Shown: positions 35,990 through 49,269 of the stretch, one piece after another
Position numbering within the stretch: the first letter of the stretch is position 1
How the letters are laid out: every line of letters begins with the position of its first letter
DNA from: Asterella californica
Lineage: Eukaryota > Streptophyta > Marchantiopsida > Marchantiales > Aytoniaceae
Direction: 5' to 3'
Assembly: GCA_036924285.1 (NCBI GenBank)
Contig: JAYKYS010000011.1
Location: 1,984,001-2,048,000, forward strand
DNA length: 64,000 nucleotides
Notes under the pieces: model-generated
Told to the model about the DNA's origin: nothing
The model's input: the letters and a program-made list of their open reading frames with translations, nothing else
The model's database searches: none
Made by a program: the position numbers and the translations under genes

Positions 35990-36145
35990 AGATTCATTAA
36001 TTTTTAGATAATATATTAATCTAGGCATTAATTTATTACCTAACCCTGTGAACCAAAAAATTCTTTAAAAGTCATTATTCTCTCAGTTGAGTAGGGTAGG
36101 TAATAAATTATCATATTTGCTTCCTCCATCGAAAGATGGATAAGG
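35990..36145 (+). repeat. Short hairpin element, copy c
   Basis: Long foldback TAATTTATTACCTAACCCT (36029-36047) with AGGGTAGGTAATAAATTA (36093-36110), then a second hairpin CCATC-GAAA-GATGG (36126-36139) and the shared ending AAGGTGAATA. Same architecture as copies a and b with different stem sequences. Confidence 0.5.
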
Positions 36146-37333
36146 TGAATATAATATATATGCACGCATATCTCGTGGTTGGAGGAGGTGAAGAGACTAC
36201 CATGCAATATTACCAAGCAAATACTCAATAAGTTGAAGGTGTGACCATGAAAGACAAAATCCCCTAGGATGTGCCCATATAATTTGCTCTAGTAAAACAT
36301 ACGCTTAAGGATGATTTGCGTACTTATCCTTTTATCTTGTGTTTGTTGTTGCGTCTATTTGCAGCTTGACGAACGGAAAAGATGCACCCACGACACGTGA
36401 GTGAACAACCGGCACCGAGAACTACAACTAGAATAGCATTCATCACAGAACACGAGTATGGCCAGTCTTCAGCTGCCTGTTGTGTAGTGTTTTAGCTGAC
36501 AGGTGTTTTCTTCTTCTTTTGTTTGTCGTATGATATGATGTTTTCCCATCTGTCTCTGCTATGTATTCCTTTCTATGTCTCCATAAGACCAGATCTTGTT
36601 CCGGGCATAAGATAGCATGGGCAGTTGGTTTGTAGAAGAAGTCAGACCCCCGATCAGTTAGATTGCAAAAGAGAACAATTTGGTTCAGAATATTGAGAAT
36701 CATTTAACTTTAAAATAATTTGATTTTCCAATCACGATCTTTAAAAGATTTGATTTGGATTCACCATCCGCAAAACAAAAACAATACATTTGTTTTGATT
36801 GTAAAGAGATTTGTTTTTATGTACTGAACTCTTTCTGGGGTGTTAGATCTTGATCAAAGTAAACTAGAATTTTTAGTTTATAGCTGATACTCGTGTTTAG
36901 ACTTTCTCATAACTTACGTCACCTAACACCTATAAACTTGTCAGAGAAGACTAATCAACCAAGGATTAAGTTTCCACTTCGAGGTTCTCCATTGTTTTGA
37001 ACGTCCGACTGCCTGGAGTCCGTGGAAGTGCAATTTTCGTTAAATATACCACGGGAAAGAAATCGGGACACGATTCAAATGTTAATGTGCTATTGCTGCA
37101 ATTCATATAAGATCAGCAAGCGTGTTAGAATATTAAGCAGAGCGGACTACTGGATCACTGTACACTGTAAGCTGAAAACAACATCACATTTGTATCTTAA
37201 GCGCCTCATTAAGCTGGGTGCTTGCTAAAATAGCTCTTGATGATGATACACCTGCTTAAACGGAGGTGATACTTACGCTCGCTCGCAAGCTGATGAACGT
37301 TTGTTTATCATGATGCATTACACGTAGGAGCTG

Positions 37334-40300
37334 TTACTGTTTTGCTCGATTTAGTCGTTCCAGTGATCTTTCCGTACGGGATCTTCCGCTTTTCAACCGG
37401 TGCCACTCAGTGGCGGGCAGTCCAGCCTTTTGTGCAGTCCACCCACTTGGCAGCTCGAAGTCTTTAACGTTTCCGCATGGGCTGCCAGATGATAGGAGAC
37501 GTTTATGCAGGGCTCTTAGGTCCACCAGAGGCACCATTGTTGGTCTACCATGAGCGCACTGCAACAAGGTAAGATATGAGAACATGGAAGTCGGTTCGGT
37601 CATGGAAAATATGCCGCAGAAACGGAAGAAGGGAATATGTTCACCTGGAAGCACAGGGATGTCTGTTTCAGATGCTCGACGAGCTGTCTGCTTTCTGCCG
37701 GTAACAAGGTATCACCAAACATGATAGCACCTGATGACCAATGCCAATGAGAACATTCCCACAACTTGATCCAGAGTAGACTAAGTGCTTAATGGTAGAC
37801 TAAAAGCTGAACACGATCAGTAAATTTCCGGACAAAACGGATACCAGCCAAATTCCTCGGTTAGTTAGTAGAAGTCTTACCTCGGCATGCTTTATAATTT
37901 AGAACTCGTATAACCGCTGGAGGTGGCGCAGAAGAACCTTGAGTATCCACGAGCTGTAACACCCCAATTAATTTGTAACTATATTCTCGGTCGGGTGAGA
38001 AAATTTCTAACTCCGAGAAAATCAAATGCGGAAAACAATCAGGGAACAAGAACCACAACTTGCGCATTCCATACAACCATGTAGCCCATAGAGACTGCAG
38101 CAACGGATGGGGGTGATAAAGTACGTACAAACCTGCAGGAGATACTCAGCAAGATCTTCTCCAGTCAACATCACTCCTAAGATGCAAGGGACCTGAACTT
38201 ATCGCAGACATCCAATGATCAGCCTTGTAATCTTCACCTAGGTGGATTACCAATTTAGGATATGATCAAAAATGTAATAGACTGTCTAGGCCACTACAGT
38301 TAGCAGGAAGGCACTACTGAATCAATTTAACATGTCAATCTTACCGCACTAAGTAAAACGTTGCACATACCCACGACAGACGAGCCCGCCCTATCAATCA
38401 TCACATCCAAAGTGCAATCAGGTCAAAGCTGTGGTGCTCCACCCAAACAACATTCCAGGCGACAAGTCAGTGGACATTCCCTCGATAGGATCTCAATCAG
38501 TTTCCCTGCCTGCTGTAGAGTTCGTAAAACTGCGTCTGCTGTAGAAGACGATTCTGGAGACCTATATATGGTCTCCAAACGGGAGGACCGCAATGATATA
38601 CGTTTATTTTTGTGATTACCCCGTAGAAACAGTGAGTAAGAATGAGGGTACTCCAAAATACTCGACGCGGAAGACAAATGTGACAAAGCGAAACTCGAAC
38701 CTTGGTGTCTCTGATGACTGTCCAGATGGCAATCTGAAACGCCATCCCCAGTCTTCAATCTGCTCGCGATAGGTCTGAAGTATCTGCTGTTCTGTAAAAG
38801 CCATTTTCTGGCAGGCAAATGACGCCTCAAGGTTGGATCAGTCTTTTTTGTTTCGACGATTACGGTAGAGTTCTCTCGCTTACTCGTGGTTGCCGATGAG
38901 GACCAACAAGGGTATCGGTCCAATCCCACTCGCACCGTGCGAACTCATCCAGAGGTCCCACTATGGTAAATCGAGTGACAAGTAAAGTAGTTGAGATGCT
39001 CATTTGCAATGACTTGGATGGGCAAACGTAGAAACAGAAAGTATTATAGGTGATAGTAATGCTGAGGAGGCAGCACAGAAGGTATCGTCAACTTACTAGT
39101 TCTTGAGTGCAGCTCAATGTTGCTGCTTGTTTCATCTGACCTGCTCCAAGCACCTGTCAAACAAGTGAACCGATCAACACAAGCTGTGGAGATACAACAA
39201 TAACGTCTTCCGTATTAGAAACAAGATCTTACACGATTACGCAGCTCCTCCAAGCGGACTCGCTCATCTGCGGCATGCTGCAATACGAATAACTACAGAT
39301 CAGCCGAGGACTATATGCAATTCTATAAGGAATACCGTCGTATACTTTATCGTTATATGTATAGCTGTCGTTTGAACAGATTCGTGCAATATGTAGCAAC
39401 CACAGGTACAGGAAGAGCTAAGCAGCACAAATAAATTAAGTTGTTGGCCAAAACAGAAGGATACATGCGCAAGAGATCTAAGTGGAAAGAGTTCACAGGG
39501 TCATGTGACAGTGGAAATGCTGATCACAGTTTGAAGCAGTAGAAAGCAGCATTAGAAGTCTGAACACGCAACACGCACTTGGTCAATCATTAACAAAACA
39601 CCATCAGCAACTGCCGGAATGAACTTCTTGTCCACTTGTTGAAGTACTCGAGCGTGCTGTAAGCTCTCCTTCACTATTGAATCAGGGAGAAAAGAGATGC
39701 TGTTCCAACACAGAATTCCTGAAGACAGGTCCAGGACACCTTCATCATTCTTCATGCAGGGATTTGACCATTCCTGCGATCCATCATGAAGCCCTTGTCA
39801 AGCCCTTCATGTATAACTTTTTATCTCCAGATCCGTACAAGCAGATTTTATAATGAATCCTAACAATCTGGTGAAGGTAGCATATACAGAAAGCATCACA
39901 AGCCTTAGGCACCAGCAGATCATATTTGCTGCGTACACACCAACTCTCAGAACGATTGTACATACACATGAACTGTTGGAGGCAACACCTTAAACATAAC
40001 TTCAATGGCGTCACTTGAAGGTGCAACCTCATTCTGACCTCTACCAGTAACATAAGGTACCTCCAGCTGGACAGGAGTTACTTCAGAGGTGTCCAGATGT
40101 AGAATAACTTGAGTTAAGGGCGAAAAAACTGAGACGCCACAGTAACTGTTACACCTCAACGTAAAACCATAAGCACGTAAGAACCACCTGTGAGGATACG
40201 CCGGATAAAAGAATCTTCCTCTCGATGTGATCTTTCTAGGGAGTCATCAACATTCACCTCCACGCCTTTCCTGCAAATACTACATGTCAAATAACTGCAC

Positions 40301-43300
40301 ACTGTTGCACAGTCCCAGTGGTAAACCCCATACTTATCAAATTATGTAAGGAAAACTTTCGGTGACGCAACTTGTCGCAGCAATATCTCTTGAACAGACC
40401 TTGAGCACGAATGGCTGAACGATGCGTCTGAGGACTTGTCCAACGAGCAATTAGTCTGCTTAAATCCTCGACTCGTTGTGTCACATCTTTCCGTGGCTGT
40501 ACCACCTGCACGAGCTTTCATTATCGATCTGGTGTCATTCTTCATCTACTGCCTAAGGAACTGAACAGTTAGTAGCAGTCGCAAGTACAAGCTTACCTGG
40601 ACGATGACGGCAGTCCTGACCTATCCTGTTTTTGTTGTGATTTGCACCCTCGAAGATATCCACCAATCCTTTCTTGGTAGTTGAGAGGCTGGTCGGAGGA
40701 TTTTCATGTATACCACACCTGTTGGGAGGTTCGTAGAAAGGGGGCCCAGAATGACTTCTTCGTTGACGTTTGGATCGTAAAGTACATCGGTCTCCATCAA
40801 AGTCATATTTGCTGGCATCAAGGTCATCTCTGTTATCAGGACGAATATCGGAGTAGTTTGAATGGCCCCAGAAAAACATCTCCAACTTTCTCTTCACTCG
40901 AGGTTTACAAGAATCGCTGCTCTTGCCGGGTTCATCCTGATGACTTGTATACACAGGCCTGTGTCTATCAGTGTCATTACTTTCAAGCTTAGGGACAGAA
41001 CTTTCCACTATCGGTTGCTCGACTTCCTGATGATTACTTACTTTATGACCTTCACCCTCAACATTGTCAAAAGTTTCAGTATCTACTGTCCAGCTCTCTC
41101 CTTCACTCTGTCCAGGTAAAGCGACGTCCTTACTGCAGTGCTTAAAGAGATACATTTTCCTGTCAAAAAGAAGATTATCAACACTGACGTTATCATGCCC
41201 ACACATTTCACTAACTGATAGACGCTGTTTATGCGTCCTGAACTTATCCTTTGCGTCATGTACACTTTCATCGCACCCACTTTCACTGAACGTCAGCGAA
41301 AACTTCTCATGCACGTCTGACACATTCGGGGGACGATAACCGACTTCAGGGAGAAAATCTGAGAAATCACGACTACCCAGATTGCTGTAGGAGTCATCAC
41401 TCCCAGACCACAACATTACCCCACCGTTCAAGTCAGGAACTTCGGGTGAAGCTCCATCAATTTCTACTTCTACGTCCTTGACAAATGCCGTTACTTCGGG
41501 AAGCCTGGTATTATAATTCAAGTCTTCCGCCAACGTGTTTTTGGCGCACACTTTTTCCAAGGAAGAGCTGATAGTGATCTGGGAAAAGCTGGAAGTAGAC
41601 ACGATCCTTTCCGCCACGGAAGGGGATGTCAATGATGCACTGTCGGGCGAAAGTTCCAACCCCAAGGCCGTGAAGGTATCATTCACGGACGGCGATTTTG
41701 GAGCGTGAATGCAAGGCACGGACCAGAGTACTGACTCCGAAAGTGTTTCCCCTTGTTGGCAAGATGCCATGGTCCATCGCCGTTCGGGGATGCTCTGGTC
41801 ACTGCCATGACTGGAACTTTCTGTCAGAATCTTCTGAATGCTTTCCGGAGGGTTTGATAACATCTCACAAGGATATGTTCTTTCACCTCGTCCTCCAAGT
41901 GCGCCGTGAGCAGGTGATGCTGAATTCCTCGGCCTTGATCTCGACTGCCTTGAATCAGGGCTCGTAAAACCATGCACTCTGTGATTAACACTACCGCTCA
42001 TAGGACTGCAAAGATCGACTAAGCCTCCCTGAACCAAGGCTCGCCGCACTGACATTGGAGGTATATTCTTCGAGACCGTGTAAGGTACAAGGCTAGTCTG
42101 CTGGCGAATGATCTTGCTTCTTGAATCCGCCTCCATCGACAATTCAGGACTTCTCCCTGAACCTGGAACGTTAAGAGTGGAGCAAACATGTATTATTTGC
42201 ACCCGAATAAGAAACGTCTACACCAGATTGCACAACATTGCCATTACGACTTGCAGCTGTTACCAACACAACAGGTGGATGTGAATGCAAAGTGAGTGAA
42301 GTTTTTCGTACCTCCTTCTGGAGAATCCGAAAGATTTCCCCACATGCTTCGAAGAACAGTTCTCACAAAATCCACAACCGGTAACCAGTCCTACAACGAC
42401 ATTATACACTTCGACTCACTCAGACCGGAAAGACCAATTATTACCAAGAACAGCCAACCTGTCAAAAACTCCCTTATCGCTTGCAACTTCATAAGCATCA
42501 CAACTCCTAAAGGCCTAAAGGGAGGAATCAAAGGTTGGTCACAAACAACCCTCTTCTGTAAGATACGGCTGTGTACACCCATCAAGATACTTATCAAGAA
42601 TCTGCACTGATGGAGGTCTTGCTACAAGTTGCGAAAGCCGTGAGCGCTTTCAACATGGAAATTAATGGAGGAATAGATGACTTATCATCCGCATACGGAA
42701 TGGCAACGCATCTGCGACTTTCTGTGAACAATAAACATATTTACTGACATTCGTCTTTCGTCATCGCCAGTATACTCGACTTTTGTACGATTTATTGTAC
42801 TACCAACACAATGAACAGCTATTAGCCTGACAAGAATCGATCGTACACAACCGCATCAAGTCTAGCTATTTGAGGAATATTTTCGTGTAGCCCGAATTCT
42901 TGCTCGACAACCAGGAGTGATCTTCCACATTTAGTTTCGAGAGTACTATTGGCTTCCCGCAGCCTTACCTTAAACTCAACCACTGTCTTCGAGGCTTCAA
43001 ATGTGATGTCATACTCAGACAGAGGGCAGGTCAAGTTGAGCACGTATACTGGCAGCAAATGTCTCTCAGAAGTTCCATCTTGTTTTCCAGCCCCTCTCCC
43101 GCCACAGGTTCGGAGTTGAGTAGAAGTCGCAACCACACTTCTCGGACCGTTCTTGGTGGCCTGAGCCCACTTATTTATCAGCTTGTGGATGGGTGTTTTC
43201 TTGACAAACCGACGATTTATATCTAACATGGTTAAGAAGCAAATTCCACGTGCCGGAGCTTAAGATAGATAGATTCATGAACTCAGGTACCATCGATTAT

Positions 43301-46300
43301 CTACTTATTGTGTAATTTTAGACTTTCAGAAGAATCTCTAGGACATCCCACTGCGCATCGATTGGGGAGGATACAGAAAAACTGCACAGTCTGCAACCCA
43401 GAACCGTTTGTTAGTCACATCCCCAACCCAAAACAGGGCATTTCTTCCAGACATTATGCATAGGCAGAAGCACCTTCTACGTGACTTTCAAAAGACTCTG
43501 GCTATAAGCTGACCTTCGAAGAAAAACACTGATATTTTCTGGAGACGTAACCGGCGATTCTGAGACGACCTTGACAGCAATCAACCTCCTGTAAAGAAAG
43601 GAGAAGGTCTTCTCCAAACATTCCGCTAAGAGTGGTACTCAAGGATGCCGCAGTTTTCGAATGTACTGAGACCTCCACCCTGCATAGTTAAAGACCAACG
43701 ATATCTTTTATTGCGGACACAACTAAAGATATTTCAGCGAAACAAAATACCTTCAGAATAAAAGTGGTCTGGACCTTTCCGGAGTTCAACAGAAAGACGG
43801 AGGCTATACCTTGCAAGATCCATGACCTTGAAGGAAATGTTCGGATGCATCAGGACAAATCGCACTATCCTCTCCTTCACAGACTGTAACACCTTCTTGT
43901 GGCTGCTTAAGACAAATCCCATGACAGCTTTACTTTTTAACGGTCGGGGACCAATACATTATCCCAAACTGTCAGATTGACAAACTGAACTGCAAGCAAA
44001 GACAGGCACTGAGACCAGTTTCATACAGCCTGCATTATTTTGGCATTATACTTGGAAACATGTCTTCAGTAATCGAAGCTGTTCACAGTTTGGTCTGCTT
44101 AGAAGGTAAAAGAACCGCACATGATAACTGTCCGGGATTACTTAACAGTTGGAATCTTTCAGACGGAGCGCGAATGTAGTTAAAAAACGTCCGCACTCAT
44201 AGATACCTGGTAATCATAAGCCTCCTCCGAACGGGCTGGTTGTAGAATATATCTCTCACAGCAACTGTTGACGAGCAGTGGAACGGAACTCGTGAATTTC
44301 TTCCGCAGTCAAAAATGGTGAGCTATCAATCTTAGAACTGTTACTCGAAGAAGCTAGTCTTCCAGCAACTACTAATAAGTTCGTGCTCGTAAAGAGGCTG
44401 ACCATCCAATAAAGATTGAAGCATCCAAATCCTAGCATAGAAACTAGGGCAAATGAAACAAGGACAAGTTGGGAGACGGCAAGACTTTGCAACAGATGAG
44501 CGTTGAGTACTGAGAACAAAACAAGGCACACAGTTTACATGCGAGCTAAAAGTTATCAGCTCCGCAACGTGATCCAACGATGAACTTTTACTATCCGGAT
44601 AAAGCGTCAACATGTTCCTGAGGAATGAAATCGTACAAAAAGAAGAGATTTCAACAAGAGGAGGACCTGTCGTTCCATGTGATCGTTGCTGGCTGCAGAG
44701 GCCAATAGAAACAGTCGCACAGTCCTGCATCACAGACCGTAAGGCTGGTAAGCACCCAGGTGCATTACGAAGAGTTACCCTCTAAGTAGCCATTCCTCGT
44801 CACAGCTATGAGATTTACAGCTTCTGATTCCTAACTTATATCCAATCCATTCAACAAAATTCACTTCTGGAATGCATTCTGTTAATGAAGCCTACCTTTA
44901 GTATCTTGCGATAAGTATTCGGTGTTTCGCGGCATCTTGATGTGATTTCAACGAGGGCAATATCCGAGAGGGAACTCAAAGCCTCTCCCCGAAAACCAAG
45001 AGTTTTAACTCCTCTTTCAAGTTCTTCCAAATCTTTTAACTTTGAAGTTGCTGCAAGAAGTGATCAACCTTCAAAACCGGATCTGGACTTACATTCGAAT
45101 TGCTGTTTAATCTACTGCATCACTGACAAAACCGAGTAAAGAGAGACTTTCAATGAGGTCGGAAAGCAGCTGCTTTGCATCTCCCCAACATCTGGGATAT
45201 ACTTTGTGACGAGCATCAGGATGTGCCCTATGAAAGTCGAGCGTCGGAAAGCCTACTAAGAAAGGATGGATCCCCCGAACCTAAGTGCTCAGCTCGTGCT
45301 CAGTAGGTGAGTAAACCTGACAAGTAGAAATATCTTCAACAATGAATTTCACTATTAGATACACAATAGATATCTTACCGTGTCTTGCACCAACTATGGT
45401 CAAGTCATCCCGGCTGATACCAGAACCTACAGAAGTTGCAACAAAACTGACATCGTGACCATCTATGTTTAGAATGTCGAACCCTCTGGCTACAGAACAC
45501 ACTTTTGCCCATTGATTCAAGAACTCTATTTTGCGTATGCGGAGAACAAAGGGGAAAGCTACTATGTAAGGAAGATGCTTACCATCATCGTCTACTTTCA
45601 GGAAACAAGCTTCCACATCTACGTCAACTAGAATCTGATCCAGAACACAACACGTGGAATCAACATTGTACAGTCGAAAACATCCTGGAACACTCGGCCA
45701 CTTTCAGTTGCTGAAGGCAGAAGCCGTGACATAAGGTGGGTCAAGACCAGACCAGAACACGGTATAGACAAGGACACCACTCTGAAACTACTCACCCATA
45801 ATACAGAGGTTATATGTAAATCTGAGTAGGTGGAATGGTGCCCATTTCAGCATCAATATGGATAGTCCTATGATCAGAGTAGTGACAGTTTTCAACTGAT
45901 GAATCGAGGAGGTATACTCTTGAGACAATAAGAAGTAATTCCACACTGGGGTCTATCCAGTACGAACACACCCAATACTCTCGAGACGCAGACTAGCAGA
46001 TACAGCAACTGAACAGAGAATATTCAGAAAAGCATTCGACTTGTACATGCACTCAGAACAAACGCCAAGGCTTCTCGACAGAAGTTACAATTTCCCGTCG
46101 TGACGATAACCCCGAGATACAAAAAAAGGTTTATGAAACTTGTTAAAAGAGAAGCGCTGAATTCTTTCTACGTGTATTCCACCTGGGTAGCTCCGGCGTC
46201 TATACTGTTGCACACAAGTTCTTCGGAAATTTGGGCGATGTCTGAAAAAATTGTCCCGGATCTCAGACGACTATGAACAGAATCCGAAAGGCAATTAATT

Positions 46301-46308
46301 TGCCGCAT
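37334..46308 (-). CDS. MLH3: MLH3, MutL-family endonuclease subunit (24 exons)
   Basis: MLH3 pairs with MLH1 (MutL-gamma), resolving meiotic crossovers and aiding mismatch repair in the nucleus. Exons: 46308-46183, 45634-45583, 45426-45379, 45050-44896, 44724-44667, 44264-44207, 43905-43810, 43679-43514, 43390-43375, 43222-42969, 42390-42312, 42162-40597, 40505-40400, 40270-40188, 40107-40061, 39773-39579, 39277-39233, 39153-39097, 38807-38701, 38390-38345, 38192-38133, 37953-37881, 37730-37645, 37558-37334. The sum is 3,804 nt, or 1,267 residues, and every junction keeps frame. ATPase motifs: [12 protein letters not shown] (Glu30, Asn34), DDDGSG (57-62), GFRGEAL (94-100). Others: [15 protein letters not shown], a [13 protein letters not shown] block, and SHSGPPFYE in exon 12. 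Endonuclease motif DQHA-X2-E-X4-E: Asp1034, Glu1040, Glu1045. C-terminal metal-site motifs ACR (1162-1164) and CAHGRP (1194-1199). The start is the first Met fitting MutL alignments. Exons 13-15 are placed by splice sites and phase only; the rest also match plant MLH3. Probably functional. Confidence 0.9.
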
Positions 46309-46343
46309 CTTTGCTCCGTAACTCCACAATGTAGCTGCTCCAT
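46263..46343 (-). promoter_or_regulatory. Upstream open frame overlapping the MLH3 start
   Basis: An ATG at 46343 opens a 26-codon frame ([14 protein letters not shown]..) out of frame with MLH3. It overlaps the MLH3 ATG (46308) and ends at a TGA inside exon 1 (46263). If the transcript starts upstream of 46343 this could reduce MLH3 translation. The leader before it is purine-rich on the minus strand (GAGAGAGAGTTGAGGAG). Confidence 0.35.
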
Positions 46344-48070
46344 CCTCCTCTGCCCGCTCCTCAACTCTCTCTCCCTCGTCCTAAACTCTCAAACCCTTGT
46401 CGTACCATCTCCAATCGGTGACACACTCGACATGTAATATATGCTTTCTTGTTCCACCAAAATGTTGCTACTCTCACTCATCCACAAAGTAAACGTCTGA
46501 CTGTTGACATGATCTACTCTCCATGCAATAAAAGTTCACAAATCAACATTCACTGCGACGCCAAAAACCTCTGTCGCGTCTGGTGACCACTCTGGTCAAG
46601 CTGGCACGGCAACTTCCTTACGGCCATAGAAGCCCTACAGACATCGACACAAACGAAGTTTGACATACATGATTCTATGTTTTCACGTGCTTGAAAGCCC
46701 AACCAGCGAATTTGAAATCGCCCATTTCAAGGCGGATGGGGACTGAAATTACTCGATGCGCTGAGTCCTACGGACAACACTTGCGGAGAAACAAGTGGGC
46801 CAGTCCAAGAGAGAACTCCTCTATACTACTGTGGTTCGACTATACTGAATATAATAAAAACATTGTTGTGATATCAAATAATTTAACGTTTGAAACTTTT
46901 TACTCACTTTTATACTAAATAATTTGAATTTGAATTCGATTCTATTAAAAACTCTCCAGCTCGGTTTGAACCGAGCCGGATTAAAAACTTGCATCGCGTG
47001 GAAAGACATCTTTACACATTTGAGAGTTTGAGACCGAGGGTTTAAGACAAAGAGCTACATTCAGAAGAAAAATAAAGAGAGAAACTGGAAAACCGGTGGT
47101 TGCAGAGTTTGTCTTATTATGTGGTTGTTTATTTACTTCAATTGTCATGGAGTAGAAAATGAAATATAATTTACTCGACAAAGACATTTAGTTTATGACT
47201 GGAGTTTACGTTAATTACCTCAGGTTGACATGGCTCTTTGAAATAAGTTCTTCTCTTTTATGTAGAAATTGCATATTAATTACTTTCTTCTCATAAATTT
47301 GGGAAGTTTTTATTATTCATGGAGTGACGGCTCGGTGCTTGCAAACTCTAGTTATGAATTTTTAGTTTCACTGACCGAATTAATATTAACACTCTTGAAA
47401 TAATATTAACATCAGAAAAGAAATAAAATACAGTAAAATTTTGATTTAAACCTTGGCGTACATATAAATACTCATGTGACCAGAAGTAGTTCTTTTCGCG
47501 AGTTTGCAAAGAGCCAAGACTTTAACCGTTAGACACAAATATTTCTCATGATAAATCTTCATGCAATAATGGAATCTGTAAAATAAGGATTAATCAAAGA
47601 TCTCCGTTAGCTTTACACTTTTACGATGACATAGCATATCTCAATCATATTATGTATGATGATTTTACCTCGGATGGGTAGGATGATGTGGTGTACAACG
47701 TCGTAAACATGACATTACTCCTACTAACCTTTTGACACTGTAACAATCAATCTCAAATGCTCGATAGTGATGTCCCGTAGGTCAAACCGGGACAGTAAGC
47801 TACATCAAAGAGACGACTGGTTTGCTAATGTAATCTATCTTTCTTCTGTTTCTCAGCATGTCTCTAATTGATTCTCTATCGTTGTTTCATCAACAACAAA
47901 AGATTACAAGAGATAGATTATCTCTCAATCATCCTGATCAAATCGGTCATCATGATCTGAAGATATGGAGATGAGAGGAAGCAGATGCACGTAGATAAAA
48001 TTCTCATCGCATTCGATGTCCATGCAAGAAAAATAAATATAGTAGTTTTGCTGTTGAAAAATATGCAGTT
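46344..48070. other. Intergenic, no recognisable gene
   Basis: MLH3 upstream region, then AT-rich sequence from 46850 onward with only short motif-free frames. Confidence 0.45.
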
Positions 48071-48071
48071 T

Positions 48072-49262
48072 TAAATTATCGAAGCGTAGCTCAAAGCAAG
48101 AGAAACAACCCTTTGCTAACAAAAAGAGCTATCTCAGTATCACACGATTCAAACCCAAGTCCAAACAACTTTCATGTACAAGCTCTTAGTTAAAGCTAGC
48201 TACCACAAGCTGTACATAACCAACTAGAACTCCAATGAACTCAAAAAGACAAAAATCGTAGCGAAAGAATCAAAAAAGACTTATCTGAGAACTTTCTCCT
48301 TTCGTCAAACGGTCTTAAGATGTCTATAGGGTCTTCTTCCTTGACTCCGTTGGCCCAGAAAACCTTCAGATCTGACTCCCAACAGCCGAGATATCTCTGA
48401 TTTTCGGTCGTAGGTGACCGAATCTTCCAAAACTCCTTCCTGCGGTTTAAAATCGAACACACCATCCAAACGGATCATCTGATCTGATATTCGTCTTCTC
48501 TGGTAGGTAGATCTGGCTACTCTGAACCCAGCGAGACTCCTAACAGGTCGTTTGGAGTTCCTCTTGGAAAACCACGCAAGAAATTTGGTCGCAGGTTGTA
48601 AAAACATTGACGTAAATCGACTCCATGCGGCTCAAATTCGCTCACCACACCCAAACCAACAATCCAATCCACACACGGTCTTCTCTTGAGCGTAGGTGAA
48701 GACTACCTGATCGCATAAGCACCAAGAATGAAGAGCTTGGTTCACCGATCGCGAAGAACAACCTAATCTCAAATCGCAGGCGATGAAAAACTGACGTAAG
48801 CGCTTCCATACGAGCCAATTTCACCTAGAACTCCCAAATCGTCCGATGAAACTTCGTATCGTCTTCAATTTCTTGAAGAACTCGGCGTTCTGATCCTGAT
48901 GGATCCAATGACAGCAAGTTTAGAATCCAGAACGGCTCGAACGGTCCAACTCTCCTTCACAAGTAATTGAAGCTTCTCAAATCTTCTTCCTGCATCTCAA
49001 TTTATCCCAGAACACATTCTCCGATATGCCTCTTCATGAACTGTCTTAACCAATACGTAGCCTACACAGATCTGAACCCAACGACGTCCTGCGTGTTTGC
49101 ATTGAACCTCCAAATCTCTCGAACCATCCGTTGACTGATCGCAGGAACAAGCTAGCCCTTAAACTGCCCCCTTACGTCAGTCGTTGTACGTACAAGTTTT
49201 CTCAAAGAATGAAGAAGCATACCCCTTGCATCCTTAGTACAGCGCCTGGAACTGCAAATACC
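48072..49262 (+). mobile_element. Dispersed repeat, locus B (uninterrupted copy)
   Basis: Segment 48072-48940 aligns with 28545-28940 plus 31285-31737 and carries neither of the two insertions found there. Homology resumes past the second insertion (TCCAACTCTCCTTCAC against TCCAACTATCCTTCGC at 33114). No coding domain was found. Confidence 0.6.
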
Positions 49263-49269
49263 CAGTCAG

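Larger units (their letters stand above)
33110..37333. other. Intergenic, no recognisable gene
   Basis: AT-rich, with homology to locus B continuing for about 40 bp after 33110. Open frames such as 34804-35172 and 36443-36703 on minus carry no known motif. Hairpin elements and a short tandem repeat inside are listed separately. Confidence 0.45.
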
